A stretch of DNA of 64,000 nt, taken from positions 124,001 to 188,000 of the forward strand of contig CP048485.1 in assembly GCA_025560025.1 (NCBI GenBank). The letters run 5' to 3'. This DNA comes from Agrobacterium tumefaciens (GTDB taxonomy: Bacteria; Pseudomonadota; Alphaproteobacteria; Rhizobiales; Rhizobiaceae). Positions 36,101 through 45,437 of this stretch are shown in pieces; within the stretch, counting starts at the first letter, position 1, and each line of letters starts with the position of its first letter. Made by a program: the position numbers and the translations under genes. Below the pieces are notes generated by a model that worked only from the letters and a program-made list of their open reading frames with translations, was not told the DNA's origin and did not search any database.

Positions 36101-36916
36101 CTGGGTCTTGATGTCGTCCAGACGATAGGCGAGCGAAACGATCTCATCCTGCAGCGAGGCGGCGTCGAAACCGCGCAGCGTATCTTCCACATTGTTCCAG
36201 CGGCTTTCGATCCGGTGCACGCTGTCTTCACGCGCAAGCTGGTCGATCGTCAGGCGCAGGTCCTCGAATTCGTTGCGCAGCCCATAGGCGTCAGGCGATG
36301 CCAGGTTGCCGAGCTGGTCGATGCTGCCGGCAAGCCGTGCAATATCGTCGCGCAGATCGCCGATGAATTGCTGGTCTTCCGCGATGGCGCGAATGTTGCG
36401 GATCTCCGCACGCAGCCCCTGCGCCTCGCGCGCCACGCCTTCGGAGATATCGTGCTTCAGCTCATGCCGCAGGTTGACGAGGGCCTGTGCGATTTCCTGC
36501 AAGGCCGCGTCGTTACGCTGCTGCTCCTGATAAGGCGGAATGGAGCGTGCACGCGGTGCGGCGGCAGCCGCCTCGTTTGGGCGATACTCCGGCGCAAGCG
36601 GCCTGGTAATGGTTCGTTCCGGGCGTGCAACGGGTTCCTGCGGGCGCTGGAAGCTTGATTCGAGCAGGCGCTGGCGCTGGCGGATTTCGTTGACGGGGTC
36701 GAGCTGCGGCGGCGTAACCGTGGCGCGTGGTTCGCGCGGCGCGGCGTAAGCCTCGGTTTTCGGTTCCGGCGCCGGGGTCGCCGTGCGCGGCTCGCGCGGG
36801 AATTTCTGGCTCATCAGCCCTTCAATACGGGCTTCAAGGCCTTCAATGGTGCGATTGAGAGCATCAAGAGACGATCTGTCGCCTGGCTGTTGGGTTTTCG
36901 ATCGCAATCCGTTCAT
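33164..36916 (-). CDS. podJ: polar localization factor PodJ
   Basis: This long protein (1250 aa) organises the cell pole in alphaproteobacteria. From the N-terminus: an Arg/Pro-rich and coiled-coil cytoplasmic part with many repeated helical segments (residues about 1-800); one membrane segment near 829-850 (LLLGIGAILLAMMAMPLIKTL); a Pro/Ala-rich periplasmic linker; Sel1/TPR-like repeats from about 985 to 1140; and a peptidoglycan-binding domain at about 1185-1249 (IQAILNKNGFDAGQPDGKLGKNTVTAIKDFQ). The ATG at 36916 gives a natural N-terminus; the frame continues to 37000. The next gene upstream is divergent. In Agrobacterium PodJ marks the old/new pole transition. Confidence 0.9.
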   Translation of the reverse strand: MNGLRSKTQQPGDRSSLDALNRTIEGLEARIEGLMSQKFPREPRTATPAPEPKTEAYAAPREPRATVTPPQLDPVNEIRQRQRLLESSFQRPQEPVARPERTITRPLAPEYRPNEAAAAAPRARSIPPYQEQQRNDAALQEIAQALVNLRHELKHDISEGVAREAQGLRAEIRNIRAIAEDQQFIGDLRDDIARLAGSIDQLGNLASPDAYGLRNEFEDLRLTIDQLAREDSVHRIESRWNNVEDTLRGFDAASLQDEIVSLAYRLDDIKTQLGGMSNNPAVRVLEEKLIAIASAVEQLGKHMQPNEAAFTEQFSGLDQRLDEISRAIAATGARSNAQATDNALAQRLETRLNGLAEQLDDINRLAAAKPEPALDLTARLETLAGKIDELSTARDAAQLHERLDQLSLLLERSQRPSQQAELTSFLSDISRKIDALDHGAVNDGLAERLDTLSRRIEDLDYRYSQPQPASGLSENAFSRLEERLGNIAARLDETAHAAPADSHALASLENQIAHLSTLISQPVHAQASLPPQLDARMAAIEDYMASNDEYIIEAARQAAEAVLDAYTRNNLSAGANLADMTMLTDLATDLRSLEALSRNTEERTHRTFEALHETLVQIAGRLDSLDNREAVPAYREEAAPRNVAQHMVAPAREDVPMPAAVFPEEGYIAEEQAILDADEKDADAMTVVPPAAAKPAKAEKKSLLAGLTKRFRSSTAKAAKTTEEPISATSTRTQVEPAPSLDPIDVLPAGQENELLEPGSGAPDIKKILERVRASQVAASGKAADAEGRTDFIAAARRAAQAAAMETSPENLETGKKNRKADASALSRYRRPLLLGIGAILLAMMAMPLIKTLIGGTEAPAPVIEQKMENSPVSALPESGDKAVTIPSDLAIDQEQAASADSIENAAPPQNTIDPRTIGGAPLADEPPVANAPVVDTTTPDTIVKSEPQVPAQQAAAPAAPAQDAIAVPAGIEPASLAEAAAKGDTQALFEIAARYTDGRGVAADRAEAAKWYKMAADRGLAPAQYRLANLYEKANGVERNLSEAKRYYTLAAEQGNAGAMHNLAVLLASDAAGQPDFTGAAQWFIKASELGVRDSQFNLAILYARGSGVKQDIEESYKWFAIAAKDGDADAAQKRDEVAGAMNPQQLQSAKAKVDAWKVKPLSEDANSVNPPEEWAGKEGVKTASVDMEKAIRNIQAILNKNGFDAGQPDGKLGKNTVTAIKDFQKSVGQTPDGRITNELVTALLARNK

Positions 36917-37294
36917 CTTCTCGCTCGCTTCGCTTCCGTCCGGCGTGCCCGGTTGTTTGTCGCGACGGTTGCCTGTCTGGACATGCCGTCGCCGCAACAT
37001 GCAGCAATTCTAGAGCCGGTATTTGCCCCCTTGGAGGAAAATGCGCCGATGGACGAAGCAGTTACCTCTGTCGGGAGAATTCACGAAACGTGGTAAAGAA
37101 GTGGTTAACTATGGTGGGAATTTTTTAACTTTTGTGGCGCGCGGCACTCCCGCGCGCGGGCTGACCATCCAATCGGCGGAAAGGGCAGGCGATATTCAAC
37201 CGGAATTTATTTGACGTTTACGCGCACGTCAAATATTGTCATCCCATATTTGCCGGATCGGCTCCGGCTTTCACGATGCGGAGGAACATCGGTA

Positions 37295-39091
37295 ATGCCT
37301 GTTTACAAGGCCCCAGTCAAAGACACGCTTTTTATCCTGAACGACGTTCTCGGCCTGGAGCGGTATAACAACCTGCCCGGCTTCGAAGATGCAACCCCTG
37401 ATATGATCGAGGCCATCACCGGTGAAGCCGCCAAGCTTGCCGAAGAGCGGCTTTTCCCGCTCAACCTTTCCGGCGATCAGCAGGGTTGCAAGCGCGCCGA
37501 TGACGGCTCCGTTTCCGTGCCTGAAGGTTTCAAGGAGGCCTATGACGCCTATTGCGAGGGCGGCTGGATCGGTCTTGCCGTTCCGCAGGAATTTGGCGGT
37601 CAGGGCCTGCCCTATACGCTCCATGCCGCGATCGGCGAATATATGTCGTCCGCCAACCTGTCGCTGATGATGTATCCCGGCCTGACGCAGGGCGCCATCG
37701 CCGCAGTCCTCGTGCATGGAACGCAGGAACAGAAGCAGACCTATCTGCCGAAGATGGTCGAAGGCACATGGTCCGGCACCATGAACCTGACCGAACCCCA
37801 TTGCGGCACCGATCTCGGCCTCTTGCGCACCAAGGCGGTTCCGCAGGGCGACGGCACTTACAAGATTTCCGGCCAGAAGATATTCATCTCCGCCGGCGAA
37901 CATTTCATGACTGATAATATCGTCCATCTGGTGATTGCCCGTATCGAGGGCGCGCCGGAAGGTACCAAGGGCATTTCGCTGTTCATCGTGCCGAAGTTCC
38001 TCGTCAAGGAAGATGGTACGCTCGGCGAGCGCAATGGCGTCACCTGCGGTGCGATCGAGCACAAGATGGGTATTCACGGCAACGCCACCTGCGTCATGAA
38101 CTATGATGACGCGACGGGTTATCTGCTGGGCGCGGAGAACAAGGGTCTCTCCGCCATGTTCGTGATGATGAACGAGGCCCGCCTCGGCGTTGGCCTGCAG
38201 GGTCTGTCTGTTGGCGAGATCGCCTACCAGAACGCGGTGGAATATGCGCGTGACCGCATTCAGGGCCGCTCGCTTTCGGGTGCGAAATTCCCCGACAGGA
38301 AGGCCGATCCGATCATCGTGCACCCGGATATCCGCCGCACGCTGATGACCATCAAGGCCTATAACGAGGCCGGCCGCGCCTTCCTTCTGTGGACCGCGCT
38401 GCAATCCGACATCGCCCACCGCGCCACTGACGAAAAACAGCGGCAGGCGGCGGACGACCTGCTCGGCCTCGTCACGCCGATCCTGAAGGGTGTGCTGACC
38501 GACAAGGGCTTCGATCACGCCGTGATGGCGCAGCAGGTCTTCGGCGGCCACGGCTACATCGAGGAACACGGCATGAGCCAATATGTCCGCGATGCGCGTA
38601 TCACCATGATCTATGAGGGTGCCAACGGCATTCAGGCGCTCGATCTGGTCGGCCGCAAGCTCGGCATGAATGGCGGCCGCGCCGTGATGGCGCTGTTTAA
38701 GGAAATCGGCGATTTCTGCGAGGAAAACCGCGCCGATGAAAAGCTGAGCCTCTACACCAAGGGCCTGAAGAAGGGCTTGAACGACCTGCAGGCCGCAACC
38801 ATGTGGTTCATGCAGAACGCCATGGCGAGACCCGACAATGCCGGTGCCGGCTCGACCGACTATATGCATCTCTTCGGCATCGTGGTGCTGGGCTACATGC
38901 AGGCGCGCATGGCGAAAGCCGCCAGCGAAGCGCTTGCAGCGGGCAGCACTTCGGACGAGGATTACCTCAAGACCAAGCTTGTCACGGCGAAGTTTTACAT
39001 GGAGCGCATCATGCCGGAAACGGCGCTGCGCAAGGCCCGCATCGAAACCGGCGCGGACACCATGATGGAACTGGCTGCGGAAGCATTCTGA
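37295..39091 (+). CDS. acyl-CoA dehydrogenase with C-terminal extension, 598 aa
   Basis: This FAD enzyme makes the first double bond in beta-oxidation. The N-terminal, middle ([16 protein letters not shown]) and C-terminal domains are complete, and the catalytic Glu lies in [13 protein letters not shown]. An extra helical domain of about 150 residues follows, as in the long ACAD family associated with rhizobial and other fatty-acid clusters. The ATG at 37295 has GGAGGA upstream. It precedes thiolase and FadB-type genes that complete the pathway. Confidence 0.93.
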   Translation: MPVYKAPVKDTLFILNDVLGLERYNNLPGFEDATPDMIEAITGEAAKLAEERLFPLNLSGDQQGCKRADDGSVSVPEGFKEAYDAYCEGGWIGLAVPQEFGGQGLPYTLHAAIGEYMSSANLSLMMYPGLTQGAIAAVLVHGTQEQKQTYLPKMVEGTWSGTMNLTEPHCGTDLGLLRTKAVPQGDGTYKISGQKIFISAGEHFMTDNIVHLVIARIEGAPEGTKGISLFIVPKFLVKEDGTLGERNGVTCGAIEHKMGIHGNATCVMNYDDATGYLLGAENKGLSAMFVMMNEARLGVGLQGLSVGEIAYQNAVEYARDRIQGRSLSGAKFPDRKADPIIVHPDIRRTLMTIKAYNEAGRAFLLWTALQSDIAHRATDEKQRQAADDLLGLVTPILKGVLTDKGFDHAVMAQQVFGGHGYIEEHGMSQYVRDARITMIYEGANGIQALDLVGRKLGMNGGRAVMALFKEIGDFCEENRADEKLSLYTKGLKKGLNDLQAATMWFMQNAMARPDNAGAGSTDYMHLFGIVVLGYMQARMAKAASEALAAGSTSDEDYLKTKLVTAKFYMERIMPETALRKARIETGADTMMELAAEAF

Positions 39092-39128
39092 TGAGGCTGG
39101 CGTTTCTGACGCCGCAGGGAGAGAAACA

Positions 39129-40337
39129 ATGACCGACGTATTTATCTACGACCATGTCCGCACCCCGCGCGGACGCGGCAAGAAGGATGGCAGCCTGCAT
39201 GAGGTGCCTTCCGTTCGCCTTGCCGCCAAGACACTGGAAGCCATCCGCGACCGCAATGGGCTCGACACTTCTGCTGTCGATGACATCATCATGGGCTGTG
39301 TCGATCCCGTCATGGATGCCGGTGCGGTGATCCCGAAGGCCGCCGCCTTCGAGGCGGGTTACTCCAATAAGGCCCCGGGCATGCAGATATCGCGCTTCTG
39401 CGCCTCGGGTCTTGATGCCATCAACTTCGCGGCCGGCAAGGTCAAGGCGGGGTCCGACGATATCGTCATCGCCGGCGGCGTCGAAAGCATGTCGCGTGTC
39501 GGCATGGGCATGTCCGGCGGCGCCTGGTACATGGACCCCTCGGTCAACTTCCCGGCCTTCTTCATGCCGCAGGGCGTGTCGGCCGATCTCATCGCCACAA
39601 AGTATGGTTTCTCCCGTGACGATGTCGACGCCTATGCCGTCGAAAGCCAGAAGCGTGCGGCGCATGCCTGGGAAAAGGGCTATTTCAACAAGTCGGTCAT
39701 TCCGGTGAAGGATTCAAACGGCCTGACGATCCTCGACCGTGACGAGCACATGCGCCCCGGTACGGACATGCAGGCGCTGGCCTCGCTCAACCCTTCCTTC
39801 CAGATGCCCGGCGAAATGGGCGGCTTCGAAGCCGTCGGCATCATGGCGCATCCGGAAGTGGAGCGGATCAATTACGTCCATCACGCCGGCAATTCGTCCG
39901 GCATCGTCGATGGCGCTGCGGCCGTGCTGGTTGGCTCGAAGGCGGGCGGCGAGGCAATGGGCATTAAGCCCCGCGCCCGCATCAAGGCATTCGCCAATAT
40001 CGGCTCCGATCCGGCGCTGATGCTCACCGGCCCGGTGGATGTGACCGAAAAGCTCCTGAAAAAGACCGGCATGTCTCTTGCCGATATCGATCTTTTCGAA
40101 CTCAACGAAGCCTTTGCCGCCGTGGTCCTGCGTTACATGCAGGCCTTCGACATCGACCACGACCGGATGAACGTCAATGGCGGCGCCATCGCCATGGGCC
40201 ATCCGCTCGGTGCAACCGGCGCGATGATCCTCGGCACGGTGCTGGATGAGCTGGAGCGGCGCGATCTGAACACCGCGCTCGTCACGCTCTGCATTGGCGC
40301 GGGCATGGGCACGGCGACGGTTATCGAACGGGTTTAA
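39129..40337 (+). CDS. fadA: acetyl-CoA C-acyltransferase (thiolase)
   Basis: Thiolase cleaves 3-ketoacyl-CoA. Catalytic residues are present: Cys in [32 protein letters not shown] (His) and the final CIGAGMG (Cys). At 402 residues it is the usual length. It starts 37 bases after the acyl-CoA dehydrogenase stop and is followed by a hairpin repeat and the FadB-type gene. Confidence 0.94.
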   Translation: MTDVFIYDHVRTPRGRGKKDGSLHEVPSVRLAAKTLEAIRDRNGLDTSAVDDIIMGCVDPVMDAGAVIPKAAAFEAGYSNKAPGMQISRFCASGLDAINFAAGKVKAGSDDIVIAGGVESMSRVGMGMSGGAWYMDPSVNFPAFFMPQGVSADLIATKYGFSRDDVDAYAVESQKRAAHAWEKGYFNKSVIPVKDSNGLTILDRDEHMRPGTDMQALASLNPSFQMPGEMGGFEAVGIMAHPEVERINYVHHAGNSSGIVDGAAAVLVGSKAGGEAMGIKPRARIKAFANIGSDPALMLTGPVDVTEKLLKKTGMSLADIDLFELNEAFAAVVLRYMQAFDIDHDRMNVNGGAIAMGHPLGATGAMILGTVLDELERRDLNTALVTLCIGAGMGTATVIERV

Positions 40338-40360
40338 GGCAGCGGTAACAACCCCCGCTT

Positions 40361-40433
40361 CCGTCATCCTCGGGCTTGACCCGAGGATCCACGCCGAGGT
40401 GCTGGATGGTCGGGTCAAGCCCGACCATGACGG
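40361..40433. repeat. REP-like palindromic intergenic repeat
   Basis: Two hairpins, ATCCTCGGGCTTGACCCGAGGAT (40366-40388) and a TGGTCGGGTCAAGCCCGACCA one (40407-40427), are nested in an outer inverted pair CCGTCAT / ATGACGG (40361-40367 and 40427-40433). This is a known type of dispersed repeat of alphaproteobacterial intergenic regions. It separates the fadA and FadB-type genes and could attenuate read-through or stabilise the mRNA 3' end. Confidence 0.8.
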
Positions 40434-40481
40434 GAAGGAGGAGTTAGACGCGTCAGGAAATTCAGGGAAGAGGAATCCCAA

Positions 40482-42698
40482 ATGAGCACTTACACCAATT
40501 TCACCATCGAGACGGACGCAGACGGCATTGCCCTCGTCACCTGGGACATGCCGGAAAAATCCATGAACGTCTTCACATCAGAGGTGATGGACGAGCTGAA
40601 CGCGATTGTTGATGCCACCGTCGCCGATAGCGCCGTCAAGGGCGTCGTCTTCACGTCAGGAAAAAGCACCTTTTCCGGCGGCGCCGATCTGTCGATGATC
40701 AAGTCGATGTTCTCCTTCTACAATGACGAGAAGACGAAGAACCCGGATCAGGCGGCGGCAAAGCTGTTCGAACTGGTTGGCCGCATGACGGGCCTGTTCC
40801 GCAAGATCGAGACCAACGGCAAGCCCTGGGTTTCCGCCATCAACGGCACCTGCATGGGCGGCGCGTTTGAGCTGTCGCTTGCCTGCCACGGCCGGGTCGC
40901 CTCCAGCGCCAAGAACCTCAAGATCGCCCTGCCGGAAGTCAAGGTCGGCATTTTCCCGGGCGCCGGTGGCACCCAGCGCGTGCCGCGCCTGACGGATGCG
41001 CAATCGGCATTGCAGATGATGACCACCGGCCAGTCGCTGACCGGCGCGCGCGCCAAGGCCATGGGGCTGGTGCATCAGGTGGTGGAGCCGGATCAGTTGG
41101 TCGCAACCGCAAAGCAAATGATCAAGGACGGCCTGAAACCGGTCGCCCCTTGGGATGAAAAGGGCTTCAAGGCTCCCGGCGGCGGCATCTGGACGCCTGC
41201 CGCAGCCCAGCTCTGGCCCGCCGCTCCGGCCATCCTGCGCCGTGAAAGCGCCGGCAACTATCCGGCTGCACTCGCAATCCTCAAATGCGTCTATGAAGGC
41301 CTGCAATTGCCTTTCGATACGGCGCTCAAGGTGGAACAGCGTTATTTCACCGAAATCCTTCGCTCAAAGGAAGCCTTCGGCATGATCCGCTCGCTGTTCA
41401 TTTCCATGCAGGAACTCGGCAAGGGGGCGCGCCGCCCGGCCGGCCAGCCGAAGACCGAGTTCAGGAAGGTCGGCGTCGTCGGCGCGGGCTTCATGGGCGC
41501 TGCCGTCGCTTACGTCACGGCTGCCGCCGGCATCCCCGTTGTGCTGGTGGATCGCGATCAGGAAGCCGCCGACAAGGGCAAGGGCCATTGCGAGGAAAGC
41601 GTCAAGGCCGCCATCGGCAAGGGCAGGCTGACGCAGGACGAGGGCAAGGCCCTGCTCGACCTCGTCACCCCGACAGCGGATTACAAGGCGCTCGCCGATG
41701 CCGATCTCGTCATCGAGGCCGTCTTCGAAGACCGCGATGTCAAGAAGGCCGTCATCGAGGCGGTGGAAGCCGTCTTGCCGCAGGGCGCGATCTTCGCCTC
41801 CAACACCTCCACTTTGCCGATCACCGGCCTTGCGAAGAACTCGAAGCGCCCGGCGGATTTCATCGGCATCCATTTCTTCTCGCCGGTCGAGAAGATGATG
41901 CTGACTGAAGTGATCCTTGGCAAGGAAACTGGCGACAAGGCGCTCTCCGTCGCGCTGGACTACGTGGCCAAGATCAAAAAGACCCCGATTGTGGTCAACG
42001 ATACCCGCGGCTTCTTCGTCAATCGCTGCGTGCTGCGTTACATGGCGGAAAGCTACGATATGCTTATCGAGGGTGTACCCGCCGCCATGATCGAAAATGC
42101 CGCGAAATTCGCCGGCATGCCGGTCGGCCCGCTGGCGCTGAACGATGAGGTGGCGATTGATCTTTCCTACAAGATCCTGAAGGCTACCGTCGCCGATCTC
42201 GGCGAAAAGGCCGTCGATCCGCGCCATATGGAGCTGGTGAAGACGCTGGTGGAAGGCGAGGGCCGCTTCGGCCGCAAGAACGCCAAGGGCTTTTACGACT
42301 ATCCGCAAAAGCCTGCCAAAAAATCCCTCTGGCCCGGCCTGAAGGACCTCTATCCGCAGCAGAAGCCTGAAGCGGTGGATATGGAGGTGCTGAAACAGCG
42401 CTTCCTCGTCACCGTGGCGCTGGAAGCCGCCCGCACGGTGGAAGAAGGCATCGTCACCGATCCGCGTGAGGCGGATGTCGGCTCCATCCTCGGTTTCGGT
42501 TTCGCGCCCTATACCGGCGGCGCGCTGTCCTACATCGACGGCATGGGTGTGAAGAGCTTCGTGGCGCTCGCCGAAAAGCTCAGCGAGACCTACGGCCCTC
42601 GCTTCAAGCCGACGCCGCTGCTGAAGGACATGGCCGCCAAGGGCGAGACCTTCTACGGACGCTTCGATCCCTATGCCAGCGCCGCCAAGGCGGCCTGA
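40482..42698 (+). CDS. fadJ: bifunctional enoyl-CoA hydratase / 3-hydroxyacyl-CoA dehydrogenase
   Basis: It is the two-domain beta-oxidation enzyme of 738 residues. The N-terminal crotonase domain has the oxyanion-hole regions SGGADL and MGGAFELSLACHG and the catalytic acids around PEVKVGIFPGAGGTQRVPRL. From about residue 330 an NAD-binding Rossmann fold (VGVVGAGFMGAAVAYVTAAAG) and the C-terminal 3HCDH domain follow, with the His motif in FIGIHFFSPVEKM. It completes a cluster with the acyl-CoA dehydrogenase and thiolase. FadJ and FadB differ subtly, so the symbol is provisional. Confidence 0.92.
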   Translation: MSTYTNFTIETDADGIALVTWDMPEKSMNVFTSEVMDELNAIVDATVADSAVKGVVFTSGKSTFSGGADLSMIKSMFSFYNDEKTKNPDQAAAKLFELVGRMTGLFRKIETNGKPWVSAINGTCMGGAFELSLACHGRVASSAKNLKIALPEVKVGIFPGAGGTQRVPRLTDAQSALQMMTTGQSLTGARAKAMGLVHQVVEPDQLVATAKQMIKDGLKPVAPWDEKGFKAPGGGIWTPAAAQLWPAAPAILRRESAGNYPAALAILKCVYEGLQLPFDTALKVEQRYFTEILRSKEAFGMIRSLFISMQELGKGARRPAGQPKTEFRKVGVVGAGFMGAAVAYVTAAAGIPVVLVDRDQEAADKGKGHCEESVKAAIGKGRLTQDEGKALLDLVTPTADYKALADADLVIEAVFEDRDVKKAVIEAVEAVLPQGAIFASNTSTLPITGLAKNSKRPADFIGIHFFSPVEKMMLTEVILGKETGDKALSVALDYVAKIKKTPIVVNDTRGFFVNRCVLRYMAESYDMLIEGVPAAMIENAAKFAGMPVGPLALNDEVAIDLSYKILKATVADLGEKAVDPRHMELVKTLVEGEGRFGRKNAKGFYDYPQKPAKKSLWPGLKDLYPQQKPEAVDMEVLKQRFLVTVALEAARTVEEGIVTDPREADVGSILGFGFAPYTGGALSYIDGMGVKSFVALAEKLSETYGPRFKPTPLLKDMAAKGETFYGRFDPYASAAKAA

Positions 42699-42717
42699 GG
42701 CTTCAAGCGAGACATTG

Positions 42718-42742
42718 AACAGGCCCTTCGGGGCCTGTTTTA
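42718..42742 (+). terminator. Rho-independent terminator after the beta-oxidation cluster
   Basis: The hairpin AACAGGCCC-TTCG-GGGCCTGTT is followed by a T-rich stretch, 20 bases after the FadB-type stop. Confidence 0.85.
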
Positions 42743-42853
42743 TTATGCCTGTCTCCCTGCTTTCCGTGCATCCTTTGCCGGGCTGAGGCGTTGAAAAGGC
42801 TGACCGGGCAAAAGCGCCCGCCGCCGCAATTCAGCACGCCTCAGGAGACAGCG

Positions 42854-43279
42854 ATGAAAGCACCACTGCGATCCCACGGTTTCGACAAGCCCTCGGACCT
42901 TGACGACCATCTGGCCGAACTGGACGAAGAGGCCGTGGAGAAGAAGGCTGCAAAACCCGCTGCTGCCCGAAGAGCGCGTGCCGCCGCCCCGCCGGAATCA
43001 TCCTTGCGCGCGGAACTGGAAGACCTGCGCAAACAGCTCGAAAAGATTCGCCGCGACGTCAAACGGCTGGAAGCCGCCGCCAATCCGTCGCACCACAAAG
43101 CCGTCGATGCCAGGCATGAGCGCGACCGCGAGAATTCGCGCCTGATGATGGTGGTGCGCTCCGTTGCCGTCACCTCGCTGGCAAGCCGCATCTTCGCCTC
43201 CTCGCCCGTCATGGCGGCGCTGGTGGCCGTTGTGCCCATCGCGCTTGGTCTTGCCGCACGGCGTAATGAGGGGGCATAA
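42854..43279 (+). CDS. coiled-coil, membrane-anchored hypothetical protein, 141 aa
   Basis: The start has a good ribosome binding site (CAGGAGA). The protein begins with an acidic part (SDLDDHLAELDEEAVEKKAA), then an Ala-rich basic linker and a long coiled coil (LRAELEDLRKQLEKIRRDVKRLEAA). The end (ASSPVMAALVAVVPIALGLAARR) is a membrane helix. This resembles small alphaproteobacterial membrane-anchored coiled-coil proteins of unknown role. It is monocistronic, next to the tRNA-Phe gene. Confidence 0.75.
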   Translation: MKAPLRSHGFDKPSDLDDHLAELDEEAVEKKAAKPAAARRARAAAPPESSLRAELEDLRKQLEKIRRDVKRLEAAANPSHHKAVDARHERDRENSRLMMVVRSVAVTSLASRIFASSPVMAALVAVVPIALGLAARRNEGA

Positions 43280-43422
43280 GCCGCCCCCTGCCGCGCCGCC
43301 ACCCGCTGGTCCGGCGGATGCCCAGGAGCTGGTTTTCCGCCGCAATCCGGCCTGCGCCGGGCAGACTTTCCAGCCATCCACAGGCGCCGTGAAAAAACTG
43401 TCAAAAAACTTCGCGATGGCGC

Positions 43423-43450
43423 TTGCCATGTCCGAACAAGATGTTATAAC
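43423..43450 (+). promoter_or_regulatory. candidate sigma-70 promoter of tRNA-Phe
   Basis: TTGCCA at 43423-43428 and TATAAC at 43445-43450 with 16 bases between them lie about 70 bases upstream of the tRNA gene. The match is good but short; the leader of the primary transcript would include a C-rich hairpin at about 43451-43470. Confidence 0.45.
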
Positions 43451-43518
43451 CCCGCTCACTTTCGGGGCACCAAACAGCCCCGCCCGCCAAAAGCGGAGGT
43501 TCTTCAAGGACCTGAAGT

Positions 43519-43594
43519 GCCCGGATAGCTCAGTTGGTAGAGCAGCGGATTGAAAATCCGCGTGTCGGTGGTTCAAATCCGCCTCCGGGCACCA
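43519..43594 (+). tRNA. tRNA-Phe (GAA)
   Basis: The 76-base gene folds as a standard cloverleaf: acceptor GCCCGGA pairing TCCGGGC, D arm with AGCTCAGTTGGTAGAGC, anticodon stem-loop GGATT-GAAAA-TCC with GAA, and T arm GGTTCAAATCC. The CCA end is encoded. It decodes the Phe codons. Confidence 0.97.
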
Positions 43595-43686
43595 TTTATC
43601 TCATTTGCATTTTTTTACGAATTGCGTGCGTGGTGACTTATCTATACCTCGCTTGTCGCTAGGTCGTTGCTTTGCAACAGTCTTGA

Positions 43687-43947
43687 TCAGAGAAGAACGC
43701 CCTGTTCCTCCATCCTTGTGAGCAACAGCTGAAGAAGCGCAGTTGGGTCTTGATCCATTGCGGCCGACAATTTTGCAAATTCAACGACGTCTATTCGTCT
43801 TTCAGAGCCCTCTGCCTTTGCGACATAGGACTGTGGCTTGCCCAACCGATCTGCGACCTGCTGTTGTGTCAGGCCCGCTTTTCGCCGCGTGTCGGTCAGT
43901 ATCTCAACAAGAAGCCGGTACTCGGGCGTATGTGTAGACTTTGTCAC
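43687..43947 (-). CDS. XRE-family HTH regulator, 86 aa
   Basis: A Cro/C1-type helix-turn-helix fills most of the product (LVEILTDTRRKAGLTQQQVADRLGKPQSYVAKAEGSER, residues about 13-50). It continues with a short helical end, without a sensor domain. It lies between the tRNA-Phe gene and the small membrane protein at 44050, facing the tRNA. Confidence 0.85.
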   Translation of the reverse strand: MTKSTHTPEYRLLVEILTDTRRKAGLTQQQVADRLGKPQSYVAKAEGSERRIDVVEFAKLSAAMDQDPTALLQLLLTRMEEQGVLL

Positions 43948-44049
43948 GAGCTCCAGAACTCCGAAATTTTAGGAGCTCACGGATTAATCCTGATTTGGAA
44001 TTATCCCATTATAGGATAATGTCTTGCGGAATAGCCATGGAGCGCAGTC

Positions 44050-44328
44050 ATGGAACTATCCGTATCGAGCTGGTGTTCAATCGCGGTCATTGGAGCGTGT
44101 GGACTATCCGCTTTTATGTATGTCATTTGGCAGCAAGCTGTGCGACCCATGCTTGTCCCGCGCGCCGAGATAACGCGCGTCGCCGATATCTTAAGCAAGA
44201 CATATGGGAATGCTGCCGAGGAATTCGCGGTCATCGAGGAAGATCGCGCCTGGCGATATTCCCAAAATTTCGAGCAGGGCAAATGGCGGCGGGTGCGCGC
44301 AGAGCTTCGCCGCCGCAAAGAGCTTTAG
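44050..44328 (+). CDS. small membrane protein, 92 aa
   Basis: A GGAGCG ribosome binding site precedes the ATG. One hydrophobic segment near the N-terminus (SSWCSIAVIGACGLSAFMYVIW) anchors the protein, followed by a basic/acidic helical part (RVADILSKTYGNAAEEFAVIEED) on the inside. It meets the phaG stop almost end to end (two bases apart). No family recognised. Confidence 0.65.
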   Translation: MELSVSSWCSIAVIGACGLSAFMYVIWQQAVRPMLVPRAEITRVADILSKTYGNAAEEFAVIEEDRAWRYSQNFEQGKWRRVRAELRRRKEL

Positions 44329-44329
44329 C

Positions 44330-44674
44330 CTAGAGATGCTCCCGATTATCCGTATTCTGCTCCGCCCGGTCCCGATAAAGCGCAGCGCGCCCCAGCAGCA
44401 TCAGGGAAACCGGTGTCGTCACCGTCATGAAGATGCCGATGAAGATTTCGTGAAAGGCGAAGCGGTCGCCGGAGACGGAGAAATAGATGATCGAGGCCAT
44501 GACGATGCCGCCGGTGCCCCAGCTGGTGCCAAGTGTGGGCGCGTGCAGGCGCTCATAGAAGCTGTTGAGCCTGGCAAAGCCGATGGTGCCGATCAGCGTC
44601 AGCGAAGCGCCCAGAAGGACGAAGAAAGCCACGAGAATGGCGGCCCAGAGCGGAAATTCGGCGGCGTTGTTCAT
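44330..44674 (-). CDS. phaG: cation/proton antiporter subunit G (PhaG/MnhG)
   Basis: The product is a small three-helix membrane protein with the MnhG pattern RLNSFYERLHAPTLGTSWG and GGIVMASIIYF. It is the last subunit gene of the Mrp-type antiporter operon, which exchanges K+ or Na+ for protons and supports growth in alkaline or salty conditions. It overlaps phaF by four bases. Confidence 0.9.
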   Translation of the reverse strand: MNNAAEFPLWAAILVAFFVLLGASLTLIGTIGFARLNSFYERLHAPTLGTSWGTGGIVMASIIYFSVSGDRFAFHEIFIGIFMTVTTPVSLMLLGRAALYRDRAEQNTDNREHL

Positions 44675-44952
44675 TCGATCACCTCGCCGCGCATCATGAA
44701 TTTGGAAAGGGCGACGGTGGAGACGAAGCCGAGGATGGCGATCAGCAGCGATGCCTCGAAATAGATGTCGTTGCCGGTGCGCAGGCCGAAGGTCAAAAGA
44801 AGCAGCATGGCGTTGACATAAAGCGTATCGACGCCAAGCACGCGGTCCTGGGCCCGCGGGCCGATGGCGATGCGATAGACTGATATCGTCATGGCGATGG
44901 CCAGCATCAGCTGCGCGAGTGAAAAGGACCAGAAAAGGATAATCGAACTCAT
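44671..44952 (-). CDS. phaF: cation/proton antiporter subunit F (PhaF/MnhF)
   Basis: It has three membrane helices, with YRIAIGPRAQDRVLGVDTLYVNAM matching MnhF. Its start and stop overlap those of the neighbouring subunits. Confidence 0.9.
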   Translation of the reverse strand: MSSIILFWSFSLAQLMLAIAMTISVYRIAIGPRAQDRVLGVDTLYVNAMLLLLTFGLRTGNDIYFEASLLIAILGFVSTVALSKFMMRGEVIE

Positions 44953-45437
44953 TCGAATATCTCCATCAGCAGTTTTTCATAACGGTTCTTGATGAGGCTT
45001 ATCCACGCTGCCTCATCCACATCGTCGAGAACGTGGAGGAGGAGCGTGCCCTGGCTGGAATTATATTCGAGCCAGGCGCTTCCCGGTGTCGAGGTGAGGA
45101 TCGTTGCCAGAACGGCAAGCGCCATGGGATCGCGAATATCAAGCGGCACCGCCAGGAAGCCGGATTTGCGGTCCCTTTCACGCTTGAAGAGAATGATCCT
45201 CACGACCGAGATATTGGACCGGACAATGTCGTAAAGCACGATCAGGATCAGCTGCACGAGCCTGTGCCAGTTGCGGATGCGCGGTTTGGCGGGCCTGAGC
45301 GACGCCATGGCCCAGGAAGCGATGAGCGCAACGGCGGTGCCGAGCAGCAGATGTCCGGGCGAAAAGCTGTTGATCGTCATCCAGAAGAAGATGAGCGAGA
45401 CCGTCAGCAGCGGATAGGGCAGGAGACGGCTCATCAT
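44949..45437 (-). CDS. phaE: cation/proton antiporter subunit E (PhaE/MnhE)
   Basis: Starting at 45437 (MMSRLLPYPLL) it has a membrane N-terminal half, then a soluble part with ILTSTPGSAWLEYNSSQGTLLLHVLD, the MnhE core. A longer frame runs to 45725 but lies inside phaD. The start overlaps the phaD stop. Confidence 0.9.
   Translation of the reverse strand: MMSRLLPYPLLTVSLIFFWMTINSFSPGHLLLGTAVALIASWAMASLRPAKPRIRNWHRLVQLILIVLYDIVRSNISVVRIILFKRERDRKSGFLAVPLDIRDPMALAVLATILTSTPGSAWLEYNSSQGTLLLHVLDDVDEAAWISLIKNRYEKLLMEIFE

Noticed and set aside
33731..36658. 975-codon frame opposite podJ
   Set aside because: It is the antisense shadow of podJ; high-GC codon bias produces long antisense frames and the product has no domain.
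43595..43686. tRNA-Phe 3' end as an island attachment site
   Set aside because: No repeat of the tRNA end can be seen downstream and no integrase lies nearby; the following genes are ordinary.
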